Shown piece by piece: positions 1 to 5,382 of a stretch of 5,403 nucleotides of DNA. The notes below the pieces were generated by a model. That model ran no database searches and was not told the origin of the DNA. It saw only the letters and a list, made by a program, of their open reading frames with translations. The stretch lies in the NCBI GenBank assembly GCA_024277475.1, contig JAJRVC010000227.1:1-5403 (forward strand). Reading direction: 5' to 3'. The position numbers and the translations under genes are program-made. Source of the stretch: Deltaproteobacteria bacterium. GTDB taxonomy: Bacteria > Desulfobacterota > Desulfobacteria > Desulfobacterales > JAFDCJ01. The number at the start of each line of letters is the position of its first letter. The stretch's first letter is position 1.

Positions 1-264
1 AAAGTTTCAATTATCATCACGGATTTAATCATGCTAGAGATGGACGGGGTGGAATTTTGCCGGAGGATCCGAGAAACCGACAACAAAACGATTGTGATTG
101 CCTTAACCGGACATACGGATTTATATGACGCTGATAAATTAAAAGAAGTCGGTTTTGATAATCATGTTACCAAACCTTTCAAAATCGATGTCATCACGGA
201 AGCGATTCAAGAGGGCTTCAAGGAGTTCCACCGGAGAACGGAAGTCCGGAATAAAACATCTTGA
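1..264 (+). CDS. Response regulator receiver (CheY-like) domain, C-terminal part, 5' end outside the window
   Basis: The reading frame is open from base 1 and stops with TGA at 262-264, giving 87 visible residues. The region is the second half of a receiver domain, which takes a phosphoryl group from a histidine kinase. Counting from the first visible residue, the phosphoacceptor Asp is residue 8 (in ITDLIMLEMDG), the conserved Thr is residue 36 (IALTG) and the conserved Lys is residue 58 (VTKPF). The spacing is close to CheY D57/T87/K109, so the site looks functional. The Pro usually found in the DxxMPxMDG loop is Leu here. About 27 residues follow the VTKPF motif and no output domain follows. 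The protein is therefore either a stand-alone receiver or the C-terminal receiver of a hybrid kinase; the missing N-terminus decides which. A Met codon at 31 is internal to the domain and is not the start. The gene converges on the diguanylate cyclase. Confidence 0.88.
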   Translation, partial: KVSIIITDLIMLEMDGVEFCRRIRETDNKTIVIALTGHTDLYDADKLKEVGFDNHVTKPFKIDVITEAIQEGFKEFHRRTEVRNKTS

Positions 265-272
265 TTCCCGGA
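245..272. repeat. Imperfect hairpin spanning the receiver gene's stop codon
   Basis: TCCGGAAT (245-252) can pair with ATTCCCGGA (264-272), leaving one bulged C and an 11-base loop that contains most of the stop codon. No T-run follows, so this is a weak candidate for a transcript end signal and could be chance. Confidence 0.25.
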
Positions 273-433
273 ATGCCTATTTCTCACCGCACCGGTATGA
301 CCCTAATGCTGCATAAATAACATGGCAAAGAATAGCTAATGATTGGTTATTATACAGCTATCCTAGTGAAATCACCATTTTGCGAATATCCCACTTGGTG
401 AATTCAAAGGATGGGGTCGATTTTGCCATGTTG
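265..433. other. Convergent intergenic spacer, no gene
   Basis: This 169-bp gap lies between two converging genes. No convincing coding frame is seen. It holds two weak inverted repeats that might end transcription from either side. One is ATAGCT/AGCTAT (332-337 and 356-361). The other is GAAATCACC/GGTGAATTC (368-376 and 397-405), with 9-base arms, one mismatch and a 20-base loop. Neither is followed by a T-run on either strand, so no classical intrinsic terminator can be named. Confidence 0.5.
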
Positions 434-1519
434 TTACCCTGCGAGACATTTATATCCTTCAAAAGAGCCGCTGATGACTTTGTTGCGACCCTGATTTTTG
501 GCTGCGTAAAGATATTTGTCCGCCATGTGTATCAACGCTTCAGGGGTTATGCTTTTGGGCGGATTTGAGGAGTTAAATCCGGTCACACCGAAACTGGCCG
601 TTATCGATATTTTATCTTCCTGTATCTCAATTGAGTTTTTAGCGATATTCCGGCGAAGCCTTTCCGCCAGACCCGAGGCATTTTCAAGTTGGGTTTCAGG
701 GAGCACAATCAAAAATTCTTCTCCGCCGTATCTTGCCAGCCAATCAGTGTCGGCACGTATTACTTCCGAAATACTCTGGACTAATTTTTTTAAAACCTCA
801 TCTCCACACTGATGACCGTAAGTATCATTTATCTTTTTAAAATTGTCGATATCACACATTGCCAGGGCGAGGGGCCGTTTATATCTTAACGCTCTTGTAA
901 TCTCCCGGGGCAAAAATTCATTCAAATATCCACGGTTGTAACATCCGGTCAGGGGATCGGTGCGGGACAGAAGTTTAATTTCCCTGTTGGCTTTTTCCAG
1001 TGATAGTTGTTTTCTTCTCAGCCGTCCGACCAACCGTGTATTTTCCATTACCAGCGAAAACTCTTTGGTTAGAATTGTCAAAAGCTTCATGTTTTCATGG
1101 GTAATAAAGCTTTCCTGGATAGGCGTCAGGATCATTACGACTCCCAGTGTTCTCTTCACCGTTGATAACGGCAGCATAACTATCGATTTTTCCTTTGCAA
1201 AATCCAGGGCGGGAATCAGGGCCGGTTGTCTTCTGTTAATTATCCAGGAAAAAATGCCACATTCGATTTGAAGGTCAATTTCTTTCCGGCAGCGTTTTGC
1301 TTTATTTTCCGGTACGGCGTATTTTAAGGCGAATTCATTGGTCGTTTCATCGACGAGAAACAGCGCACAGACTTCGACCTCAATTAAGTTCTGAACATCT
1401 GCTAAAAAGGCCGTCCAGATCTGATTGACACTTGAGGGGAAATCTATTCTGTCCTGGAATTGCCCCAATCTTTCAATTTTTTCTATGAGCTCTATAAGGG
1501 CGATCCGCTTTTCACTCAT
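434..1519 (-). CDS. GAF-GGDEF diguanylate cyclase
   Basis: A 361-residue soluble protein predicted to make cyclic di-GMP from two GTP. Residues 30-160 look like a GAF-type sensor domain, with a final strand pattern (MLPLSTVKRTLGVVMIL, 115-131). A charged helical linker (about 160-187) leads into the GGDEF domain (187-350). The catalytic parts are intact: DPLTGCYNR (188-196), the metal-binding DIDNFKKIND (223-232), GHQCGD (235-240), the active-site loop GGEEF (265-269), ASFGVT (308-313) and the ADKYLYAAKNQGRN end motif (333-346). The product-inhibition motif RxxD is not canonical: the position that should be Arg is Ala256, with Arg255 one residue too far away. No signal peptide or membrane segment is visible, so the enzyme should be cytoplasmic. 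The ATG at 1519-1517 has only a weak GAG-type ribosome site about 10 bases upstream. The gene is divergent from the lut genes and convergent with the receiver gene. The GAF ligand is unknown. Confidence 0.93.
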   Translation of the reverse strand: MSEKRIALIELIEKIERLGQFQDRIDFPSSVNQIWTAFLADVQNLIEVEVCALFLVDETTNEFALKYAVPENKAKRCRKEIDLQIECGIFSWIINRRQPALIPALDFAKEKSIVMLPLSTVKRTLGVVMILTPIQESFITHENMKLLTILTKEFSLVMENTRLVGRLRRKQLSLEKANREIKLLSRTDPLTGCYNRGYLNEFLPREITRALRYKRPLALAMCDIDNFKKINDTYGHQCGDEVLKKLVQSISEVIRADTDWLARYGGEEFLIVLPETQLENASGLAERLRRNIAKNSIEIQEDKISITASFGVTGFNSSNPPKSITPEALIHMADKYLYAAKNQGRNKVISGSFEGYKCLAG

Positions 1520-1527
1520 GGTAATTT

Positions 1528-1555
1528 ACGTCTCGGAACTTCTGCAACTTAATGA
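1528..1555 (+). repeat. Dispersed intergenic element, copy 1
   Basis: This stretch begins ACGTCTCG and aligns with 4326-4354 over 24 identical positions, with three mismatches and three gap bases. It lies eight bases upstream of the cyclase start codon, so on the minus strand it forms the leader directly before that ATG. Weaker similarity seems to continue rightward for another 20 bases or so. The function is unknown. Confidence 0.55.
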
Positions 1556-1679
1556 AAATAAGGGGGGTTTTTGAACCCTGCGTTTGGGCTCCAACCCTGG
1601 TACCAGTTCGATTCTCATCTTTCCGATCTTTAGGTTGTGTAGCTTAGCATAATCGGCTAATTATCGAAAGAGTCGAGTT

Positions 1680-1703
1680 CAATTAAGTTTAGAGTCTTAA
1701 TTG
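1680..1703. promoter_or_regulatory. Inverted repeat, possible operator
   Basis: CAATTAAG (1680-1687) and CTTAATTG (1696-1703) are perfect 8-base inverted arms around an 8-base centre. Allowing a two-base bulge, the symmetry extends outward through GAGTTC on the left and GAATTC on the right. Its place between divergent genes fits a dimeric regulator site for the cyclase gene, lutA or both. No regulator gene is present to match it, and AT-rich symmetry of this size can occur by chance. Confidence 0.35.
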
Positions 1704-1757
1704 TGAATTCTTTGTCCTCCAAAGGCGGATCTACGAAATTTTATGAAAAATCTTTTT

Positions 1758-1812
1758 CACCACGAAAACACGAAATTTGTCTTATCTTTTTTTGTGTTTT
1801 CGTCCTTTCGTG
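1758..1812. repeat. CACGAAAACACGAA-type inverted repeat
   Basis: The left arm CACCACGAAAACACGAAA (1758-1775) is roughly mirrored by a right arm containing TTTGTGTTTTCG (1791-1802) and TTTCGTG (1806-1812), separated by a T-rich centre. Intergenic hairpins of the style caccacgaagacacgaa...ttcgtgtcttcgtggtg recur in many environmental bacterial genomes, and this looks like a degraded member. A similar but different element follows lutC. It is non-coding. Confidence 0.55.
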
Positions 1813-1874
1813 ATTAATTTCTTTTTTTAGTTCCCCGCTAAACTTGTCCGGGCTAGCTAGCTATTTTAACGCTG

Positions 1875-1924
1875 GATTTTTTAAAGATTTCATTGTAGGG
1901 TTCATTCCTGCTGATTTTTTAAAG
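1875..1924 (+). repeat. 12-bp direct repeat upstream of lutA
   Basis: GATTTTTTAAAG occurs exactly at 1875-1886 and again at 1913-1924, 38 bases apart, and each copy is preceded by GCT or GCTG. The second copy ends 37 bases before the chosen lutA start. The pair could be protein-binding sites or AT-rich promoter elements for the lut genes, or the trace of a small duplication. Confidence 0.4.
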
Positions 1925-1961
1925 GCAATATGACCATACTTCAACTTGGGTGTTTTATTTC

Positions 1962-2693
1962 ATGTCGGATACCAACAAAACCGTGGCCCTGTTTGTTCAG
2001 TGCATAGTAGATGGAATTTTCCCGGAAGTCGGAGAATCCATGGTGAAAATTTTTCGCAAACTGGGTATCAACCAGATCTGCCCGACGCAACAAACCTGTT
2101 GCGGACAGCCGGCTTTCAATGCCGGATATCGCCGGGAAGCCGGCGTTGCCGCCAAACGGTTTATCGGTATTTTTGAGACTGCAGATGTAATCGTCTGTCC
2201 TTCAGGATCCTGCGTCTCCATGGTACGTCATCACTACCCCCAGCTGTTCGATGACGATGACCCATGGCTGAAGCGTGCCAGACAGGTGGCCGCCAAAACA
2301 TACGAACTGACGGAATATCTGGTGGACGTCCTGGGTGTGGAAGACCTCGGGGCGCGTTATGACGGTACGATTACCTATCACGACTCATGCCATCTATTAC
2401 GCAACCTTCGCATCAAAGCGCAACCCCGCAAGCTTCTGTCCAGGGTTTCCGGTGTTCAATTTATTGAAATGAACGACTCCGAGCGATGCTGTGGATTCGG
2501 TGGATCATTTTCAGTGAAGTATGCGGATATATCCGCAGCCATGGTGGCAGACAAAGTCAATAATATTATCGCCTCCGGTGCCGATACTGTCGTCGGATGC
2601 GACATGGGTTGTTTGATGAACATCCAGGGAATGTTGAGCCGCAAGGGATCGGATATTAAAATCATGCACATTGCTCAAATACTGGCCGGTTAG
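1962..2693 (+). CDS. lutA: L-lactate oxidation iron-sulfur protein LutA (CCG-domain protein)
   Basis: A 243-residue cytoplasmic protein with two cysteine-rich CCG domains. It is one of three subunits that oxidise L-lactate to pyruvate in B. subtilis, and E. coli YkgE is related. Domain 1 shows C14 (FVQC), C46-C47-G48 (QTCCGQPAFNAGYR) and C79/C84 (VIVCPSGSCVSM). Domain 2 shows C143 (YHDSCHLLRNL), C176-C177-G178 (ERCCGFGGSFSVKY) and C213/C217 (VGCDMGCLMNIQG). These cysteines are the family's expected Fe-S or redox centre ligands. The length fits the family (about 240). I chose ATG 1962 because it places the usual N-terminal strand (TVALFVQCIVDGIFPEVGE) near the start. An in-frame GTG at 1950 would add MFYF and has no better ribosome site. 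GGGTG at 1948-1952 is the only weak Shine-Dalgarno-like stretch. The gene is first in the lutABC order, 198 bp before lutB. It resembles heterodisulfide reductase HdrD-type CCG proteins, but the neighbours settle the call. Confidence 0.93.
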   Translation: MSDTNKTVALFVQCIVDGIFPEVGESMVKIFRKLGINQICPTQQTCCGQPAFNAGYRREAGVAAKRFIGIFETADVIVCPSGSCVSMVRHHYPQLFDDDDPWLKRARQVAAKTYELTEYLVDVLGVEDLGARYDGTITYHDSCHLLRNLRIKAQPRKLLSRVSGVQFIEMNDSERCCGFGGSFSVKYADISAAMVADKVNNIIASGADTVVGCDMGCLMNIQGMLSRKGSDIKIMHIAQILAG

Positions 2694-2700
2694 GGCTTAC

Positions 2701-2755
2701 AATTGAAGATTGAATAACGATGATTGTAGATTGATAGAAGTCGCTTCGCTCCGTC
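2701..2755 (+). repeat. Degenerate 7-bp tandem repeat tract with an adjoining TCGCTTCGCTCC motif
   Basis: Five heptamers in phase run from 2701 to 2735: AATTGAA, GATTGAA, TAACGAT, GATTGTA and GATTGAT. They are followed by TCGCTTCGCTCCGTC (2741-2755), whose reverse complement contains GGAGCGAAGCGA, a string familiar from dispersed intergenic repeats. The tract begins eight bases after the lutA stop codon. It has no coding potential, no T-run and no terminator form. Confidence 0.5.
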
Positions 2756-2826
2756 TATAATTGAATCTATATTTGCAAAATAATTTGACACTTCCCGCTT
2801 CAATAATCGTAACATTTTTAAATTAT

Positions 2827-2835
2827 TGCTATAAT
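2827..2835 (+). promoter_or_regulatory. Extended -10 promoter motif upstream of lutB
   Basis: TGCTATAAT is an exact match to the extended -10 consensus (TGn plus TATAAT). Transcription would begin near 2842, giving an untranslated leader of about 50 bases before the lutB ATG. No good -35 lies 17 bases upstream (TCGTAA), but extended -10 promoters can work without one. This suggests lutB and lutC can be transcribed separately from lutA. Confidence 0.5.
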
Positions 2836-2837
2836 TT

Positions 2838-2877
2838 GTCTAATCAACCATTCAACCAATAAACTATTCAACGAGGT
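2838..2877 (+). repeat. Degenerate 8-bp tandem repeat tract before lutB
   Basis: In-phase octamers are GTCTAATC, AACCATTC, AACCAATA, AACTATTC and AACGAGGT; the middle three are clearly related. The last unit supplies GAGG (2873-2876), the only Shine-Dalgarno-like sequence for lutB, 15 bases from the ATG and so rather distant. The tract would lie in the 5' leader of a transcript starting at the TATAAT motif. Confidence 0.42.
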
Positions 2878-2891
2878 CCCGACCCGTAATT

Positions 2892-4325
2892 ATGAGTGAA
2901 ATTATCACTGCCGATTATATCGCAGAAGCTAAAAGGGCTTTAAATAACCCAACTCTTCAAAGTGCACTGGCTGATCTTCAGGGGCGATTCGGCCGGGGAA
3001 CAGCACTTGCTTACCGAGATTTGCCGGAAGGTCCGGATTTGCGTCTCAAAGCCCATGATATCCGGCTAAAGACCATCGAAAACCTTGATGTCGTGCTGGA
3101 AACCCTGGTAGAAAACGTCCGGAAAAATGGTGGGCATGTATTCTTTGCCCATGATGCTCACGCCGCCCTGGATTACTGTCTTGCAACGGCTCGCAGGCAT
3201 AAGGCCAAGCTGGCCGTCAAGGGAAAATCCATGGTAAGCGAAGAAATCGGACTGAATACCGCTTTGATTGGGGACGGCATCGAGGTGGCTGAAACCGACC
3301 TGGGTGAGTATATCATCCAGCTGGCCGGCGAACACCCTTCTCATATCATTGCACCGGCTATCCATAAGAGTAGAAAGGACATCGGCAGGCTTTTTGCCGA
3401 CAAAATCGGGATACCGTATACCGATGATCCACCGAGTTTGACCCGGGCCGCCAGAAAAGCGTTGCGGAAAAAATTTATGGCCGCGGACATTGGGTTTTCG
3501 GGCTGCAATATCGCCTGCGCGGAAACCGGCCACATTGTCACCGTATCCAATGAGGGCAACATCCGTATGTCCCCCACCATGCCCAAGGTTCATGTTGCCA
3601 TTATGGGCATGGAGAGGGTCGCAGCGCGGCTGGAAGACCATGATATTCTTTTAAGACTGCTATGCCGCGGCGCTGCCTCCCAGAATATAGGCACCTATGT
3701 CAGCTACATCGGCGGGCCCAGGTATTTGCAACAAGTTGACGGTCCGGATGAATTTCATTTGGTGATCCTGGATAACGGACGCAGCCGCATCCTGGCGGAC
3801 GAGGAATTCAGAGAGATGCTGTGCTGCATCCGGTGTGCCGCCTGTCTCAATGTTTGCCCGGTCTATGGTAAAATCGGCGGACATTCTTACGGGCATCCCT
3901 ATTCCGGACCGGTGGGAGCTGTGGTCATGCCGCTTCTGGCCGGCATCAACCGGTTTAAAGACCTTTGCCAGGGAGAAACCCTGTGCGGAGCCTGCCAGGA
4001 TGCGTGTCCGGTCAATATCGATATTCCGCGCATGTTGCTGGCATTACGGGCCAAACTTGCCGATGGCGATGCGAACTGGCATGTGAGCCGGGCCGGCATC
4101 CGGGAAAAGGGCCTTTATACCCTGTGGTCCTGGATTATTCAAAACCGCAGGGTTTACGATTTATTCCTCCGGCTGTCAGCGCTTGGGCAAAATTTTTTAC
4201 CGAAAAATAAAAATATGATCCGGTGGCTGCCGCCGCCCATGAGCGGATGGACCCGGGACCGGGACATTCAGCCGGTTGCGGAAAAAAGCTTCATGGACCG
4301 TTGGCGATCGGGCGATATCAATTAA
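2892..4325 (+). CDS. lutB: L-lactate oxidation iron-sulfur protein LutB
   Basis: A 477-residue cytoplasmic protein, the normal LutB size, and the central electron-carrying subunit of the lactate-oxidising complex. Residues about 65-300 form a LUD domain, with the signatures KGKSMVSEEIGLN (110-122), EVAETDLGEYIIQL (131-144), PSHIIAPAIHKSR (149-161) and ETGHIVTVSNEGN (211-223). A ferredoxin-like part follows. C312, C315, C318 and C322 form CxxCxxCxxxCP, and C365, C368 and C372 form CxxCxxxCP, with C359 a possible extra ligand. The shorter second motif is usual in LutB, so it is not a defect. Residues 400-477 match the LutB C-terminal domain (LPPPMSGWTRDRDIQPV, 446-462). The start is fixed by an in-frame TAA at 2841 with no other start codon between. 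The gene sits 198 bp after lutA and 144 bp before lutC, both wide gaps. E. coli YkgF is a relative. Confidence in the family is high; lactate as substrate rests on the complete lutABC context. Confidence 0.95.
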   Translation: MSEIITADYIAEAKRALNNPTLQSALADLQGRFGRGTALAYRDLPEGPDLRLKAHDIRLKTIENLDVVLETLVENVRKNGGHVFFAHDAHAALDYCLATARRHKAKLAVKGKSMVSEEIGLNTALIGDGIEVAETDLGEYIIQLAGEHPSHIIAPAIHKSRKDIGRLFADKIGIPYTDDPPSLTRAARKALRKKFMAADIGFSGCNIACAETGHIVTVSNEGNIRMSPTMPKVHVAIMGMERVAARLEDHDILLRLLCRGAASQNIGTYVSYIGGPRYLQQVDGPDEFHLVILDNGRSRILADEEFREMLCCIRCAACLNVCPVYGKIGGHSYGHPYSGPVGAVVMPLLAGINRFKDLCQGETLCGACQDACPVNIDIPRMLLALRAKLADGDANWHVSRAGIREKGLYTLWSWIIQNRRVYDLFLRLSALGQNFLPKNKNMIRWLPPPMSGWTRDRDIQPVAEKSFMDRWRSGDIN

Positions 4326-4354
4326 ACGTCTCGAACGTTTCTACAACCTACTGA
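4326..4354 (+). repeat. Dispersed intergenic element, copy 2
   Basis: This stretch starts at the base after the lutB TAA and begins ACGTCTCGAACG. It matches 1528-1555 at 24 positions in the same orientation. The sequence CGAACGTTT within it (4332-4340) recurs at 4433-4441, at the other end of the same spacer. No protein or RNA role is recognised. Confidence 0.55.
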
Positions 4355-4425
4355 GAACATAGAAATTTTTTGAGAAATTGAGCATTTTTTACGAGGACTT
4401 CGGGTATCTAATGCCTTCTTTGTCC

Positions 4426-4461
4426 TTAACCCCGAACGTTTAACCCTGAACCTGTGAACGG
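4426..4461 (+). repeat. Degenerate 7-bp tandem repeat tract before lutC
   Basis: Heptamers in phase are TTAACCC (4426), CGAACGT (4433), TTAACCC (4440) and TGAACCT (4447), then after a one-base slip TGAACGG (4455-4461). All share a central AAC. The tract ends eight bases before the lutC ATG and occupies the space where a ribosome binding site would be expected; no AGGAG-like sequence is seen there. Confidence 0.5.
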
Positions 4462-4469
4462 TTACAAAA

Positions 4470-5249
4470 ATGGATACATCCAGGCAGACAGCATTTATCA
4501 GCAGAATCCGATCGGCGCTGGGGCATTCCCCTAATCAACAGCGCCATGCAAACGGGCTTTTTGCCGGCAGATCGACCGCGGAAATTGGCAGAATTCTTGA
4601 ACGAATAAAAAACCGTAGCCATACTGAAAGACAGCAGTTACTTGACAAGCTTATCGAAATGGCCAAACCAATCAATCTGAATGTCATTGTTTTGAAAGAC
4701 CCGCCTTCTGTAACCGCTGCAATTGCCGATCTCATTCGGAATAAAAATACGGAATGGGGTAGTCAAAAAAGTGTTGTGACCTGGAAACATCCATTGATTG
4801 AAAGCCTAAATCTACCGGATGCACTGACGGATCAGAATGTGCCGGTATATATCACCGAACTGAAAGAAAAAGACGCCGATGAAACTTTCAGGAAAAAAGA
4901 AAGAGAGCGGTTGCGCCGACACGTCTTCGATTCTTATATCGGGATAACATCCGCTGATTTTTGCATGGCCGAGACAGCTTCACTGGTTATGCGGACGCGT
5001 CCGGGGCAGGCCCGTTCGGTATCCCTTGTTCCTTCAATTCATATCGCCGTCATCCGTCAGGATCAAATCATCGCGGATCTTAAAGAGCTGTATACCCTTA
5101 TACAGTGGGATACCGAAGGGTCCGGCGGGGGATTGACCAACTGCATGACATTTATCTCCGGACCCAGCAAAACCGCCGATATTGAAGCCACCATGGTTCA
5201 CGGAGCCCACGGGCCTCGTGAGGTGTCTGTTTATGTGATGACGGATTAA
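4470..5249 (+). CDS. lutC: L-lactate utilisation protein LutC (LUD domain)
   Basis: A 259-residue cytoplasmic protein, somewhat longer than the roughly 240 residues usual for LutC, and the third member of the lactate-oxidising set (E. coli YkgG is related). The N-terminal 60 residues are helical and basic. The LUD domain covers about 65-257. Its conserved core is clear: GITSADFCMAETASLV (158-173), VSLVPSIHIAV (184-194), ISGPSKTADIE (229-239) and GAHGPREVSVYV (245-256). No CxxC cluster motif is present, as expected for LutC. The ATG at 4470 is the first possible start after an in-frame TGA at 4455-4457, so the start is well defined despite the lack of a recognisable Shine-Dalgarno sequence (GGTTACAAAA precedes it). 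The gene lies 144 bp after lutB. No convincing promoter was found in that gap, so read-through from lutB is the simplest model. Confidence 0.94.
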   Translation: MDTSRQTAFISRIRSALGHSPNQQRHANGLFAGRSTAEIGRILERIKNRSHTERQQLLDKLIEMAKPINLNVIVLKDPPSVTAAIADLIRNKNTEWGSQKSVVTWKHPLIESLNLPDALTDQNVPVYITELKEKDADETFRKKERERLRRHVFDSYIGITSADFCMAETASLVMRTRPGQARSVSLVPSIHIAVIRQDQIIADLKELYTLIQWDTEGSGGGLTNCMTFISGPSKTADIEATMVHGAHGPREVSVYVMTD

Positions 5250-5293
5250 GATTCCGCCTATATTTTATTGAAACGTTAACGACAATTTGATCT

Positions 5294-5358
5294 CACCATA
5301 GAGATGTATTTTTTTTGTTTTGGGCAAAAAGAAAAATACCTCTGTGTCTCCGTGTGAT
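5294..5358. repeat. CACAGAGACACAGAG-type inverted repeat, possible terminator after lutC
   Basis: The outer arms CACCATAGAGA (5294-5304) and TCTGTGTCTCCGTGTG (5341-5356) are imperfectly complementary, and an inner stem GTATTTTT (5306-5313) pairs exactly with AAAAATAC (5332-5339). The design resembles the dispersed hairpins of the form caccacagagacacagag...ctctgtgtctccgtggtg found between genes in many environmental genomes. It starts 44 bases after the lutC stop and may end the lut transcript, although the stem is AT-rich and no long T-run follows it. Confidence 0.5.
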
Positions 5359-5382
5359 GGAAAAATATTACTGCTAATACAT

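Larger units (their letters stand above)
1520..1961. other. Divergent intergenic region between the cyclase gene and lutA
   Basis: This 442-bp AT-rich region contains no supportable coding frame. It must hold the promoters for the diguanylate cyclase (leftward) and lutA (rightward). No pair of good -35 and -10 hexamers could be assigned to either gene. Listed separately are one copy of a dispersed element next to the cyclase start, an inverted repeat at 1680-1703, a CACGAA-type hairpin at 1758-1812 and a 12-bp direct repeat at 1875-1924. The small palindromic stretch CTAGCTAGCTA at 1853-1863 and a short stem GGGTT/AACCC near 1566-1579 are also visible but carry no assignable role. Confidence 0.6.

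Noticed and set aside
960..1271. 103-codon open frame on the + strand within the cyclase gene
   Set aside because: It lies antisense to the conserved GAF and linker region of the cyclase and its product resembles no family.
1601..1622. AGTTCGATT, which resembles the T-loop of a tRNA
   Set aside because: The bases on each side (ACCAG and CTCAT) cannot form a T-stem, and no acceptor, D or anticodon stem can be built around it on either strand.
1758..1812. Possible CRISPR-like repeat
   Set aside because: There is a single inverted structure without regularly spaced direct repeats or unique spacers.
1853..1863. CTAGCTAGCTA palindromic run
   Set aside because: It is only a short repeat of a 4-base unit with no paired second site, too small to call as an operator or attachment site.
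1950..1961. GTG start adding four residues (MFYF) to LutA
   Set aside because: There is no ribosome site upstream of it, and the extra residues are not expected in LutA. ATG 1962 gives the usual short N-terminus.
2736..2755. Possible terminator hairpin GAAG-TCG-CTTC after lutA
   Set aside because: The stem is four base pairs with no T-run after it, and the sequence is better explained as part of a dispersed repeat.
2785..2790. Perfect TTGACA -35 hexamer
   Set aside because: At 16-18 base spacing the -10 candidates are TCGTAA, CGTAAC and GTAACA, all poor. The strong TATAAT at 2830 is 39 bases away, so the two cannot form one promoter.
3066..3641. 191-codon open frame on the minus strand inside lutB
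   Set aside because: The + strand protein here is a highly conserved LUD domain. The antisense product shows no recognisable domain and is a shadow of lutB codon bias.
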